This document shows positions 25,653 through 36,198 of a DNA stretch of 64,000 bases, in pieces. The position numbers were made by a program, and so were the translations under genes. Position 1 is the first letter of the stretch, and every line of letters starts with the position of its first letter. The DNA comes from JAJPXC01 sp964628905 (lineage in GTDB: Bacteria > Bacteroidota > Bacteroidia > Bacteroidales > Muribaculaceae), in contig CAZVNS010000007.1 in NCBI GenBank assembly GCA_964628905.1, positions 10,176 through 74,175 of the forward strand, in the 5' to 3' direction. Under the pieces are notes generated by a model. The model had not been told where the DNA came from, did no database searches, and worked only from the letters and a program-made list of their open reading frames with translations.

Positions 25653-25759
25653 TTTCGGGAGGAGGTTGGGCGGAGGTTAGTCGAAGTGCTTGCGGCGGAA
25701 GACGAAGTTGCGGCCGAGGTATTTCTCGCGCACCACGAGGTTGGCGGCGAGCTCCTCGG
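25653..25759. repeat. Direct repeat copy B (native lptB 3' end), right flank of R-M insert
   Basis: The native counterpart of the 22739-22845 copy, 105 of 107 positions identical. It includes the lptB stop codon at 25677-25679 and the last 27 sense codons, continuous with intact lptB. Confidence 0.95.
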
Positions 25760-26447
25760 AGGTGCCTTGGAATAGGATTTTGCCTTCAAATAGTAGGTAT
25801 GCGCGGTCGGTGATCGACAGTGTCTCGGGCGCGTTGTGGTCGGTGATGAGGATGCCTATGTTTTTCTCTTTCAGCTTATAGACTACCGATTGTATTTCCT
25901 CTACCTGGATGGGGTCGACTCCGGCGAATGGCTCGTCGAGCATGATGAATTTGGGGTTGATGGCCAGGCACCGGGCTATCTCTGTGCGTCGGCGTTCGCC
26001 GCCGGAGAGGGCGTCGCCGTGGTTCTTGCGCACTTTCTGGAGGTTGAATTCGTTGATGAGGCGTTCGAGGTGTTCGCGCTGCTCTTCCTTGTTTTCGTTG
26101 GTCATCTCGAGCACGGCGCGGATGTTGTCCTCGACTGATAGTTTGCGGAACACAGATGCTTCCTGGGCAAGGTATCCGACGCCCTGCTGTGCGCGGCGGT
26201 ATACGGGGAATTTGGTGATGTCCATGTCGTTGAGGAAGACTCGCCCTTCGTTGGATGTGACCAAGCCGGTGGTCATGTAGAATGTGGTGGTCTTACCGGC
26301 GCCATTAGGGCCGAGGAGTCCTACGATTTCACCTTGCTTTACGTTGATTGACACGTGGTTGGCCACGGTACGCTTGCCGTATTTCTTGACGAGGCCTTCG
26401 GTACGGAGCACCATCGGCTCGTCAGCTTTTGCTTCCATAAGTGTCAT
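25677..26447 (-). CDS. lptB: LPS export ABC transporter ATP-binding protein LptB
   Basis: A 256-residue ATPase that powers LPS transport by the LptBFGC complex on the cytoplasmic face. Walker A GPNGAGKT lies at 46-53, the Q-loop is in YLAQEASVFRKL, the signature is LSGGERRR, Walker B is FIMLDEPFAGVD, and the H-loop is ITDHNA. QEASVFRKLSVEDNI is typical of LptB. The ATG overlaps the udk stop by 4 bp. The last 27 sense codons are duplicated at 22.76 kb, on the far side of the R-M insert; the gene itself is intact. Confidence 0.95.
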   Translation of the reverse strand: MTLMEAKADEPMVLRTEGLVKKYGKRTVANHVSINVKQGEIVGLLGPNGAGKTTTFYMTTGLVTSNEGRVFLNDMDITKFPVYRRAQQGVGYLAQEASVFRKLSVEDNIRAVLEMTNENKEEQREHLERLINEFNLQKVRKNHGDALSGGERRRTEIARCLAINPKFIMLDEPFAGVDPIQVEEIQSVVYKLKEKNIGILITDHNAPETLSITDRAYLLFEGKILFQGTSEELAANLVVREKYLGRNFVFRRKHFD

Positions 26448-27061
26448 TTTGCGCGGTGGAGTCGTGATTCGATATAGTCGGTGAGCAGGCCGATGGCTAC
26501 GGTGTTGTTGCCACCTTGGGGCACAATCAGGTCGGCGAAGCGTTTTGAGGGCTCGATGTACTGGCAGTGCATGGGTTTGAGCACGCCTTCGTAGCGGTCG
26601 ATCACCATCTGGGGTGTGCGTCCGCGCTCGATGCAGTCGCGGGCTATGACGCGGATCAGGCGGTCGTCGGCATCGGCGTCGACAAATACGCGCACGTCCA
26701 TCATGGCGCGGAGCTTAGGGTCGGTGAGCACGAGGATGCCCTCGACGATGACCACGTCGCGGGGCTCTACGGTGATGGTCTCCGGGCCGCGGGTGCATGT
26801 GAGGTAGGAGTATGTGGGCATCTCCACGGCGTGTCCTTGTCTGAGCTTGTTGAGGTGCTCGTAGAGCAGGGGCCAATCGAAGGCATCGGGCTCGTCGAAG
26901 TTGATTTTGCTGCGCTCCTCTACGGGCACGTGGCTTGAGTCCTTATAATATGAGTCTTGTGGGAGCACTGCCACCTCGCCTGCGGGGAGGCTTGAGATGA
27001 TTTTTTTCACAACGGTGGTTTTGCCTGAGCCGGTGCCTCCGGCGATACCGATAATGAGCAT
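26444..27061 (-). CDS. udk: Uridine kinase
   Basis: A 205-residue pyrimidine-salvage kinase that phosphorylates uridine and cytidine. The P-loop is GIAGGTGSGKTTVVKKI at the N-terminus; DSYYKD, FDEPDAFDW and the ARDCIERGRTP motif follow. It is the first gene of a two-gene unit with lptB. Confidence 0.96.
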   Translation of the reverse strand: MLIIGIAGGTGSGKTTVVKKIISSLPAGEVAVLPQDSYYKDSSHVPVEERSKINFDEPDAFDWPLLYEHLNKLRQGHAVEMPTYSYLTCTRGPETITVEPRDVVIVEGILVLTDPKLRAMMDVRVFVDADADDRLIRVIARDCIERGRTPQMVIDRYEGVLKPMHCQYIEPSKRFADLIVPQGGNNTVAIGLLTDYIESRLHRAK

Positions 27062-27098
27062 ATTGCGTATGGTTTTTAGCGGGTGATATTGATGCCAC

Positions 27099-27106
27099 GA
27101 AAGTAC
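27099..27106 (-). promoter_or_regulatory. Variant promoter -7 box for udk-lptB
   Basis: The minus strand reads TACTTTCG followed by TGG, a common variant of TAnnTTTG, 37 bp before udk. Confidence 0.45.
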
Positions 27107-27127
27107 AACATTTTCTGCAAGAATGCT

Positions 27128-27135
27128 TAACTTTG
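27128..27135 (+). promoter_or_regulatory. Promoter -7 box for the DUF2027-Smr gene
   Basis: TAACTTTG followed by CAC, 21 bp before the ATG, divergent from the udk promoter. Confidence 0.6.
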
Positions 27136-27156
27136 CACTGAAAATTCGACATTAAA

Positions 27157-28236
27157 ATGACTAAAGTAGGAGACAAAGTAAGATTTCTCAACTCGGTGGG
27201 TGGCGGCATCGTGACCCGCATCGAGGGGAATATAGCATACGTCGACGAGGATGGGTTTGAGACGCCGGTGCTCGTCAAGGAGTGCGTGACGGTCGACACA
27301 GACCGTTTCTACGGCAAGGATCCGGCGCCGTCGAAGGAGGTGCGCTCGAAGGTCGCAGATGCTCCCGATGTGAAGACGCCGGAGGCTAAGCCCGCCGAAC
27401 CGAAGCTCGACACGTCGGCCACTGAGCATGGCGACATCATCAACCTGGTGATCGGCTACGAGCCGCGCGAACTGAAGCACCTCAACACCACGGCGTGGGA
27501 TGCCTATCTGATCAACGACTCCAACTATTACCTCTATTTCACTTACCTGACCCGCAGCGACACCGACCGCGGTTGGACCACCCGCTACGCCGGTGTAGTG
27601 GAGCCCAACATCGAGCTTAACCTGGGCGAGGTCAGCCGCGAGGACCTACCTCAGATGGACCGCATAGCCATGCAATATGTGGCGTTCAAGCGCGACGAGC
27701 AGTTTCAGCTCAAGACCCCGGTGGCCGTGGAACGCCCGCTCGACACCACTAAGTTCTTCAAGCTCCACTGCTACCGCGACAACATGTACTTCGACTCGCC
27801 GGTAATAGCCGTCGACATCGTGAAGGACGACGTGCCCCAGCGGCCTATGGTGATCGACTCCGGCCGACTTGAGGACGCGATGCGGCAGAAGCGCAACGCC
27901 GACCGTCAGCCCGTCAAACGTCAGGCCGCCCAGAGCAAGCCCAACCAGCGGCCTCAGGTCATCGAGGTGGACCTGCATATCCACAACCTGCTCGACTCCA
28001 CCGCGGGGCTGTCGAACACCGACATGCTGCAGGTGCAGCTTCGGGAGGCGCGGCGCGTGCTCGACCAGAACGCCCGCCACAAGGGTCAGCGCATCGTGTT
28101 GATACACGGCAAGGGTGAAGGGGTGCTACGCAAGGCGCTCCTCGACATGCTGCGCCATCAATATAAGGAGTATGAGGTGCAGGACGCCTCGTTCCGCGAA
28201 TACGGTTTCGGTGCAACTCAAGTAACCATCCGATAA
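27157..28236 (+). CDS. DUF2027 and Smr-domain protein
   Basis: A 359-residue protein of a Bacteroidota-typical architecture. Residues 1-50 look like a KOW or Tudor-like beta segment (VGDKVRFLNSVGGGIVTRIE). Residues 90-240 form the DUF2027 beta-rich domain. A basic linker follows, then a C-terminal Smr domain (EVDLHIHNLLDS...IVLIHGKGEGVLRKAL...YGFGATQV), which in MutS2 acts as a DNA or RNA nuclease. The motif set DLHIH plus HGKGEG is intact. Its cellular role is not established. EFR1 follows with 1 bp spacing. Confidence 0.85.
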   Translation: MTKVGDKVRFLNSVGGGIVTRIEGNIAYVDEDGFETPVLVKECVTVDTDRFYGKDPAPSKEVRSKVADAPDVKTPEAKPAEPKLDTSATEHGDIINLVIGYEPRELKHLNTTAWDAYLINDSNYYLYFTYLTRSDTDRGWTTRYAGVVEPNIELNLGEVSREDLPQMDRIAMQYVAFKRDEQFQLKTPVAVERPLDTTKFFKLHCYRDNMYFDSPVIAVDIVKDDVPQRPMVIDSGRLEDAMRQKRNADRQPVKRQAAQSKPNQRPQVIEVDLHIHNLLDSTAGLSNTDMLQVQLREARRVLDQNARHKGQRIVLIHGKGEGVLRKALLDMLRHQYKEYEVQDASFREYGFGATQVTIR

Positions 28237-28237
28237 A

Positions 28238-29035
28238 ATGATCATCTGCTACAGCGGCACCGGCAACTCGCTCGAAGTGGCCCAGCACCTTGCCCGGGAG
28301 CTGGGCGACAGCGTGCTGCGCATCGAGGGGGAAATGCTCACCGACCCTTCGGCTCACACCATCGACCTTGCCTGGCAGCGCAGGGTGGTGTGGTGCTTCC
28401 CGGTCTACTCGTGGGGCGTGCCTCCGGTGGTCAAGGAATTCATCAGCAAGATTACTCTGACCCAAGGCGAGTTACTACACCACTATATGGTGGCGACTTG
28501 CGGCGACGACGCCGGGCTCACCGACCGCCAATGGCGCCGTCTGATCACGGCTCGGTGTTGTCTCCCGATATCGGCCTACACCGTGGAGATGCCCAACACC
28601 TACACGCTGATGAAGGGGTTCGACGTGGACCCCAAGGAGCTTGAGCAGAGCAAGCTGTCGGCTATGCCCGGTCGGGTCGAGCACATAGCCCGATCTATAC
28701 TCTCCGGCTCTGAGGCCGACGAAGTGACCCGCGGGTCGTGGGCGCGCGTCAAGTCGGGGGTCATTTACCCCTGGTTTGTGCGCCACGCCATGAGCCCCAA
28801 GCCCTTCCACTCCACCGAGGCGTGCGTAGGCTGCGGACTGTGCTCACGCTCCTGCCCAATGGGCAACATCGCCATGCAAGACAGCCGCCCCATGTGGCAC
28901 GACCGCTGCGCTCTGTGCCTGCGATGCTACCACATCTGCCCCCAACACGCCGTGGCCTACGGCAAGGCCACCCGAAACAAAGGACAATACATCAATCAAT
29001 CATTACACCCCCTATGTCACCAATCCTCGAAGTAG
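28238..29035 (+). CDS. EFR1-type flavodoxin-ferredoxin
   Basis: A 265-residue redox protein. The N-terminus is flavodoxin-like with an FMN phosphate loop YSGTGNSLEVA and VVWCFPVYSWGVPP. The C-terminus carries two [4Fe-4S] motifs: CVGCGLCSRSCP and CALCLRCYHICP. This is the EFR1 family architecture. Partner enzymes are unknown. The 3' end overlaps the next gene by 22 bp. Confidence 0.9.
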   Translation: MIICYSGTGNSLEVAQHLARELGDSVLRIEGEMLTDPSAHTIDLAWQRRVVWCFPVYSWGVPPVVKEFISKITLTQGELLHHYMVATCGDDAGLTDRQWRRLITARCCLPISAYTVEMPNTYTLMKGFDVDPKELEQSKLSAMPGRVEHIARSILSGSEADEVTRGSWARVKSGVIYPWFVRHAMSPKPFHSTEACVGCGLCSRSCPMGNIAMQDSRPMWHDRCALCLRCYHICPQHAVAYGKATRNKGQYINQSLHPLCHQSSK

Positions 29036-29943
29036 AGCACGTGTCGAAGCACTATGCCGGGCATACCGCCCTCGACGACGTGTCGCTCTCAGTCAAGCCG
29101 GGCTCGGTCTACGGCCTGTTAGGCCCCAACGGAGCCGGCAAAACCACTCTGATACGCATTATCAACCATATCACCGCCCCCGACGAAGGGCGCGTGATCT
29201 ACGACGGCCACCAGCTCGCCGAAGCCGACGTCCGCACCATGGGCTACCTCCCCGAGGAGCGCGGCCTGTATAAGAAGATGAAGGTGGGTGAGCAGGCTGT
29301 GTTCTTCGCCCGCCTCAAAGGGTTGTCGAAGCACGACGCCGAGACCCAGTTGCGCCAATGGTTTGAGAAGTTCGACATCTCAGCCTGGTGGAACAAGAAG
29401 GTTGAGGAGCTGTCGAAGGGCATGGCCCAGAAGGTGCAATTCATCATCACCGTGCTACACCGCCCCAAGCTGCTGATCTTCGACGAACCATTCTCAGGCT
29501 TCGACCCCATCAACGCCGACCTGCTCAAGAAGGAGATCTTAGAGTTGCGCGACAAGGGCGCCACGGTGATTTTCTCTACCCACAATATGAGTTCGGTCGA
29601 GGAGCTATGCGACGACATCACGCTGATCAACAAGTCGCACAACATCCTCTCGGGCAGCGTGCAGGAGATACGCCGGGCTCATTCCCGCGGCCAGTACGCC
29701 ATACGCTTCGACGGCGACCCCCTAACACTTGTTAACGCATTAGGAGAGCGAATTGCCCAGCACAAAATAGGCCTGACCGACCATTCAGGCGAGATACTCA
29801 AGGTGGTGTTCCGACCCGATGTGGATATGCGCGACGCCATCGATGCGATCAACCGCACCGTAGAGTTGCATGCCTTCAACCCCATCATCCCCTCTATGGA
29901 CGAGATCTTCATCAAAACAGTCCAATCCAACAACCAAGCATAG
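29014..29943 (+). CDS. ABC-2 type exporter ATP-binding protein (NatA-like)
   Basis: A 309-residue ATPase starting MSPILEVEHVSKHY. Walker A is GPNGAGKTT, the signature is LSKGMAQKVQF, and Walker B is LLIFDEPFSGFDP. The C-terminal region of about 90 residues fits the DUF4162-type extension seen in NatA-like proteins. The ATG at 29014 is chosen because the upstream part of the frame lies inside EFR1. It pairs with the permease 2 bp downstream; the substrate may be ions or small molecules, not determinable here. Confidence 0.9.
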   Translation: MSPILEVEHVSKHYAGHTALDDVSLSVKPGSVYGLLGPNGAGKTTLIRIINHITAPDEGRVIYDGHQLAEADVRTMGYLPEERGLYKKMKVGEQAVFFARLKGLSKHDAETQLRQWFEKFDISAWWNKKVEELSKGMAQKVQFIITVLHRPKLLIFDEPFSGFDPINADLLKKEILELRDKGATVIFSTHNMSSVEELCDDITLINKSHNILSGSVQEIRRAHSRGQYAIRFDGDPLTLVNALGERIAQHKIGLTDHSGEILKVVFRPDVDMRDAIDAINRTVELHAFNPIIPSMDEIFIKTVQSNNQA

Positions 29944-29945
29944 AC

Positions 29946-31256
29946 ATGAATAGCAATACATGGCTGGTGATACGCCGCGAATTCCTCGAGCGCGTATCCA
30001 AGAAGAGTTTTATCATCACCACCCTGCTGATGCCCCTGCTGATGGTGCTACTGATGGTGGCCCCGGCATGGATCATGGGCCTCAACTCGTCGGGTGAGAA
30101 GGTGATAGGCGTAATCGACTCCCGCGACAGCATCGGAGCCAAGCTCCAGAGCGACGAGTATGTGCGGTTTGTGATGCTCACACAGTCGTGCGACAGCGCC
30201 ATGGCCGACGAGAGCCTTGACGGCATACTCGAGATAGGCCCCAACATCGTAGACAACCCTGACAATGCTCGCCTATACACCCGCGACGCCGCCCCCATCG
30301 AAGTCACCGCCGACATCACCTCGCAGCTCACGCGCATCATCGAAACCGAGCGCATGGAGGCATACAATATCGAAAACCTCGACCGCATTATCAAAGAGGT
30401 GCAGGTCGATGTCAACCTCTCCACAGCGCGCATCACCGATGACAACGAGGCCACCGATACCTCGCAGATACTCAGTATGGCTATCGGCTTCGCCATGACC
30501 TTCGTGCTCTACATGTTCCTGCTGATGTACGGCCAGATGGTGATGACCTCGATCATCGAAGAGAAGAACAACCGCGTGCTTGAGGTGATGGTGTCGTCAG
30601 TCAAACCCACCCACCTGATGATGGGCAAGATCGTGGGCGTGGGACTCGTCGCCGTGGTGCAGGTAGTGATCTGGGGCGTGCTCATCGGCACATTCACCTC
30701 GCTGATACTCCCCACCATCATGCCCGCCGAACTGATGGCCGACGTCAACGCCTACTCAGCCGGCTCGCTCACAGCCTCGCAGGCCGCCACCGACTACTTC
30801 CTGGTGCAGGCCATCGCCACAGTCGGTTCCTTAGGCTTCATCATCAAGATCTTCGGCTTCATGCTGCTCTTCCTCATCGGAGGCTTTCTCTTCTACGCCG
30901 CCATCAACGCCGCCATCGGCTCGTCGGTCGACAATATCCAGGACTCAAGTCAGTTGCAGATATTCGTGGTAGTGCCGGTGCTGGTGGGTATGGTGTTTGC
31001 CATGAGCGTGGTCAACGACCCCACGAGCTCGCTGGCCATGTGGCTGTCGTTCATCCCCTTCACCTCACCGATGGTGATGATGTCGCGCATACCCTTCGAC
31101 ATCCCCGTATGGCAGATTGTGGTATCATTGGTGGTGCTCTACATCTCATTTGTGGCCATGGTATGGCTCGCCGCCAAGATCTACCGCGTGGGTATATTCA
31201 TGTATGGCAAGAAGCCCTCTATCAAGGAGTTGATACGCTGGGCCCGCTATAAGTAA
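29946..31256 (+). CDS. ABC-2 type permease (NatB-like)
   Basis: A 436-residue membrane protein, partner of the preceding ATPase. The N-terminus has IRREFLERVSKKSFIITTLLMPLLMV followed by a soluble loop of about 150 residues, then five or six membrane segments, including TSIIEEKNNRVLEVMVSSVKP, a signature of ABC-2 permeases of the NatB/YhaP type. Confidence 0.9.
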   Translation: MNSNTWLVIRREFLERVSKKSFIITTLLMPLLMVLLMVAPAWIMGLNSSGEKVIGVIDSRDSIGAKLQSDEYVRFVMLTQSCDSAMADESLDGILEIGPNIVDNPDNARLYTRDAAPIEVTADITSQLTRIIETERMEAYNIENLDRIIKEVQVDVNLSTARITDDNEATDTSQILSMAIGFAMTFVLYMFLLMYGQMVMTSIIEEKNNRVLEVMVSSVKPTHLMMGKIVGVGLVAVVQVVIWGVLIGTFTSLILPTIMPAELMADVNAYSAGSLTASQAATDYFLVQAIATVGSLGFIIKIFGFMLLFLIGGFLFYAAINAAIGSSVDNIQDSSQLQIFVVVPVLVGMVFAMSVVNDPTSSLAMWLSFIPFTSPMVMMSRIPFDIPVWQIVVSLVVLYISFVAMVWLAAKIYRVGIFMYGKKPSIKELIRWARYK

Positions 31257-31260
31257 CTGC

Positions 31261-33267
<2,007 letters not shown>

Positions 33268-33271
33268 ATTT

Positions 33272-33402
33272 TTTAGACATAGAAACATATATTCTTTAGA
33301 CATAAGGACATAACGACATAAAGAATAAATAATATGTCTTTCCGTCTTTCTGTCTAAAAACCCCCGTCTATCTGTCTAAAATTTTTGTCTTTATGTCTGA
33401 TG
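33272..33402. repeat. Degenerate 8-9-bp repeats in two opposed halves
   Basis: The left half has GACATAAG-type units (GACATAAG, GACATAAC, GACATAAAG). The right half has the complementary GTCTTTCC, GTCTTTCT, GTCTAAAA, GTCTTTAT units. The halves can pair imperfectly. The tract fills the gap between the ABC-F gene and the cdsA promoter and may also work as a terminator. Confidence 0.65.
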
Positions 33403-33426
33403 TTTGGTGGTTAGCAGACAAATCTC

Positions 33427-33434
33427 TAACTTTG
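33427..33434 (+). promoter_or_regulatory. Promoter -7 box that sets the cdsA start
   Basis: TAACTTTG followed by GGG. Transcription from here would begin near 33441, which excludes the upstream ATG at 33404 and favours the GTG at 33464. Confidence 0.6.
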
Positions 33435-33463
33435 GGGTCAGAAACACAAAATCACTCGCAATC

Positions 33464-34276
33464 GTGAACAAAAACTGGTTAATACGCTCACTCACAGGCA
33501 TTGTATATATAGCTGTGATTGTGGCCGGAGTGTTGCTTGGCGGTCCCTACTACTGGGCGATGACCCTTCTGTTGGCAATCCCCGCCGTCATGGAGTTTGA
33601 GCGCATCACTTTGAAAGATGTACATGTGTCGTCAGCCGCCACGATACTCGATATCGCGGCCACGGCGTTAATCGTATCGACGACCGCCTTTCCGCAGTTG
33701 AACAGCACTTGGATGCCATTAATACTTCTTACGATGATAGTGCGCATGGTATCACTGCTTTACAACTATAGCGAAGACCCTATACGGTCGATTACAAGCT
33801 CACTTTCGGCACTCATCTACATAGCCGTGCCAATAGCCTTGATGGGCATGATAGAGTTGGTTCGCCCCCACTTGCTGCTGCTGACGTTCGTGCTGATATG
33901 GCTCAACGACACGGGGGCATTCGTGGTAGGTTCCCTGTTGGGACGCCACCGCCTGTTTGAGCGCATATCCCCCAAGAAATCGTGGGAGGGCTTCTTCGGC
34001 GGCATGGTTTTCGCCATCGGAGCCGCCATAGCCGCAGGCGAACTGATGCCTGGCTACCTCCACCTCACGGTGCTGCAATCCACGCTGTTAGGGGTGATTG
34101 TGACCGTAGCCGCCACATATGGCGACCTGATAGAGTCGTGTCTCAAGCGCAACGCCGGCGTTAAGGACTCTGGCGCACTCCTGCCGGGACACGGCGGCAT
34201 GCTCGACCGCATAGACTCGCTGCTGCTGGTGATGCCCTGCGTGGCCCTGTATCTTTTTGCTATTTATATATTTTAA
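33464..34276 (+). CDS. cdsA: Phosphatidate cytidylyltransferase
   Basis: A 270-residue membrane enzyme making CDP-diacylglycerol from CTP and phosphatidate, the branch point of phospholipid synthesis. It has about eight membrane segments. The C-terminal signature is present: DLIESCLKRNAGVKDSGALLPGHGGMLDRIDS; SPKKSWEGFFGG is also typical. Start is GTG (read VNKNWLIRSLTG), supported by promoter position. purM follows after 2 bp. Confidence 0.93.
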   Translation: MNKNWLIRSLTGIVYIAVIVAGVLLGGPYYWAMTLLLAIPAVMEFERITLKDVHVSSAATILDIAATALIVSTTAFPQLNSTWMPLILLTMIVRMVSLLYNYSEDPIRSITSSLSALIYIAVPIALMGMIELVRPHLLLLTFVLIWLNDTGAFVVGSLLGRHRLFERISPKKSWEGFFGGMVFAIGAAIAAGELMPGYLHLTVLQSTLLGVIVTVAATYGDLIESCLKRNAGVKDSGALLPGHGGMLDRIDSLLLVMPCVALYLFAIYIF

Positions 34277-34278
34277 CC

Positions 34279-35445
34279 ATGTCTGACCAACGATATATGA
34301 TGCGTGGCGTGTCGGCCGCCAAGGAGGATGTGCACCGCGCCATCCGCAATGTCGACAAAGGAATCTTCCCCCAAGCATTCTGCAAGATCATCCCCGACGT
34401 GCTGGGAGGTGACCCTGAGTATTGCAACATAATGCACGCCGACGGCGCCGGCACGAAGTCATCACTCGCCTACATCTACTGGCGCGAGACGGGCGACCTG
34501 AGCGTATGGCGCGGCATAGCCCGCGACGCCCTGGTGATGAACACCGACGACCTGCTCTGCGTGGGCGCCACCGACAATATCCTGGTGTCATCCACCATCG
34601 GCCGCAACAAGATGCTCATACCCGGCGAAGTCATAGCCGAGATCATCAACGGCACCGAGGAAGTCCTGGAGCAGATGCGCTCATGGGGCATCTCGATCTA
34701 CTCCACCGGCGGCGAGACGGCCGATGTGGGCGACCTGGTGCGCACCATCATCGTCGACTCCACAGTGACCTGCCGCATGCGCCGCGACCAGGTGATCAAC
34801 AACGCCAATATAGCCGGTGGCGACGTCATAGTCGGACTCGCATCGTTCGGCCAGGCAAAATATGAGACACAGTACAACGGCGGCATGGGCTCCAACGGCC
34901 TCACCTCAGCCCGTCACGACGTGTTCGCCAAATATCTCGCCAAGAAATACCCCGAGAGCTTCGACGCCGCAGTGCCCGACGAGCTGGCATACTCAGGATC
35001 GGTAAGCCTGACTGACACCGTCGAGGGCACACCCGTCGACGCCGGACACCTCGTGCTCTCCCCCACCCGCACCTACGCCCCGGTGATCAAGCAGATACTC
35101 GACCATATTCGCCCGCAGATCCACGGCATGGTCCACTGCACCGGCGGCGCGCAGACCAAGGTGATGCACTTCGTCAGCTGTAAGCATGTGATCAAGGACA
35201 ACCTCTTCCCCACCCCGCCCCTGTTTGAGCTGATAGCCCGCGAGTCGGGCACCGACTACCGGGAGATGTACCGCGTGTTCAACATGGGTCACCGCATGGA
35301 GATCTACGTGGCCCCCGACGATGCTCAGCGGGTGATCGACATAGCCCGGGCCATGGGCATCGACGCCCGCATCGTAGGCCGCGTCGAGGACGCCCCCACC
35401 AACCGCCTGACCATCATTTCAGACAAAGGCACCTTTGAATATTAG
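34279..35445 (+). CDS. purM: Phosphoribosylformylglycinamidine cyclo-ligase (AIR synthase)
   Basis: A 388-residue enzyme of the PurM/PurL ATP-grasp-unrelated fold that closes the imidazole ring of AIR in purine synthesis. HADGAGTKSSLAYIYW matches the D-G-x-G-T-K substrate motif, and STGGETADVGDLV and IVGLASFGQAKYE match later conserved blocks. It is longer than the enteric enzyme of about 345 residues, as in Bacteroidota. It is transcribed with cdsA. Confidence 0.9.
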   Translation: MSDQRYMMRGVSAAKEDVHRAIRNVDKGIFPQAFCKIIPDVLGGDPEYCNIMHADGAGTKSSLAYIYWRETGDLSVWRGIARDALVMNTDDLLCVGATDNILVSSTIGRNKMLIPGEVIAEIINGTEEVLEQMRSWGISIYSTGGETADVGDLVRTIIVDSTVTCRMRRDQVINNANIAGGDVIVGLASFGQAKYETQYNGGMGSNGLTSARHDVFAKYLAKKYPESFDAAVPDELAYSGSVSLTDTVEGTPVDAGHLVLSPTRTYAPVIKQILDHIRPQIHGMVHCTGGAQTKVMHFVSCKHVIKDNLFPTPPLFELIARESGTDYREMYRVFNMGHRMEIYVAPDDAQRVIDIARAMGIDARIVGRVEDAPTNRLTIISDKGTFEY

Positions 35446-35448
35446 CTC

Positions 35449-35490
35449 CCCGCCCACAAGCAGGTCGCTCCCCGGAGCGTCCGCGATAAC
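35449..35490. repeat. Dispersed GTCGCTCC..GGAGCGTCCGCG palindrome
   Basis: Reads CCGCCCACAAGCAG then GTCGCTCCCCGGAGCGTCC and GCGATAAC, 4 bp after the purM stop. Its final TAAC forms half of the next gene's -7 box. Confidence 0.85.
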
Positions 35491-35494
35491 TTTG
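35487..35494 (+). promoter_or_regulatory. Promoter -7 box built on the palindrome edge
   Basis: TAACTTTG followed by GCG. The TAAC is the last part of the dispersed palindrome and TTTG is flanking sequence. The leader to the DUF3332 gene would be about 75 nt. Confidence 0.5.
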
Positions 35495-35572
35495 GCGTTA
35501 CTGTAAACAATTGCTGGCGACAGCGTGTTATCTGTTAAACAAATTAATAATTCACCATAACTCCAACACATT

Positions 35573-36121
35573 ATGAAAAAGAAGTATCTATCAGTGGCTA
35601 TAATCCTGACCGTGGCAGCGTCGCTGACCGTTACATCGTGCATCGGCAGCTTCAGCCTCACCAACAAACTCCTGGGATGGAACCGCAAAATCTCCAACAA
35701 GTTTGTCAACGAGGTGGTATTCTTCGCCTTCTGGATTGTGCCCGTATATGAGGTTTCAGCACTCGCCGACTTCCTGGTGATCAACTCCATCGAATTCTGG
35801 AGCGGCAACAACCCCGTGGCATCCGGCACCCGCATGATCCAAGGCGAAAACGGCCGATATATGGTAAATTGCGACGGCAAGGGCTACACCATCACCTCCG
35901 AGGCCGACGGCTCAGTGGTGCGCCTCGATTTTGACCAGCCCTCACAGACCTGGAGCGTGGTCACCGCCGAAGGTGAGACCTACCCCTTCATGACATTTGT
36001 CGACGACACCCACGTGCAGGTGCCCGCCGCCGACGGCTCCACAATGATAGTCGAACTGTCAGACGCCGGCATGTACGCCTACCGCAACGCCGTCACCGCC
36101 TCACAGTGGGCCAGCAGATAA
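35573..36121 (+). CDS. DUF3332 lipoprotein
   Basis: A 182-residue predicted lipoprotein: MKKKYLSVAIILTVAASLTVTSC, with the lipobox cysteine near residue 23. The block GSFSLTNKLLGWNRKISNKFVNEVVF is characteristic of DUF3332. The C-terminal half is beta-rich. Function is not known. Confidence 0.85.
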   Translation: MKKKYLSVAIILTVAASLTVTSCIGSFSLTNKLLGWNRKISNKFVNEVVFFAFWIVPVYEVSALADFLVINSIEFWSGNNPVASGTRMIQGENGRYMVNCDGKGYTITSEADGSVVRLDFDQPSQTWSVVTAEGETYPFMTFVDDTHVQVPAADGSTMIVELSDAGMYAYRNAVTASQWASR

Positions 36122-36198
36122 GCTATTCTGATACACTACATTGGCAGCCCCGGGCACTATGACGCTCGGGGCTATGCCACAATCTACATCTTATCACT

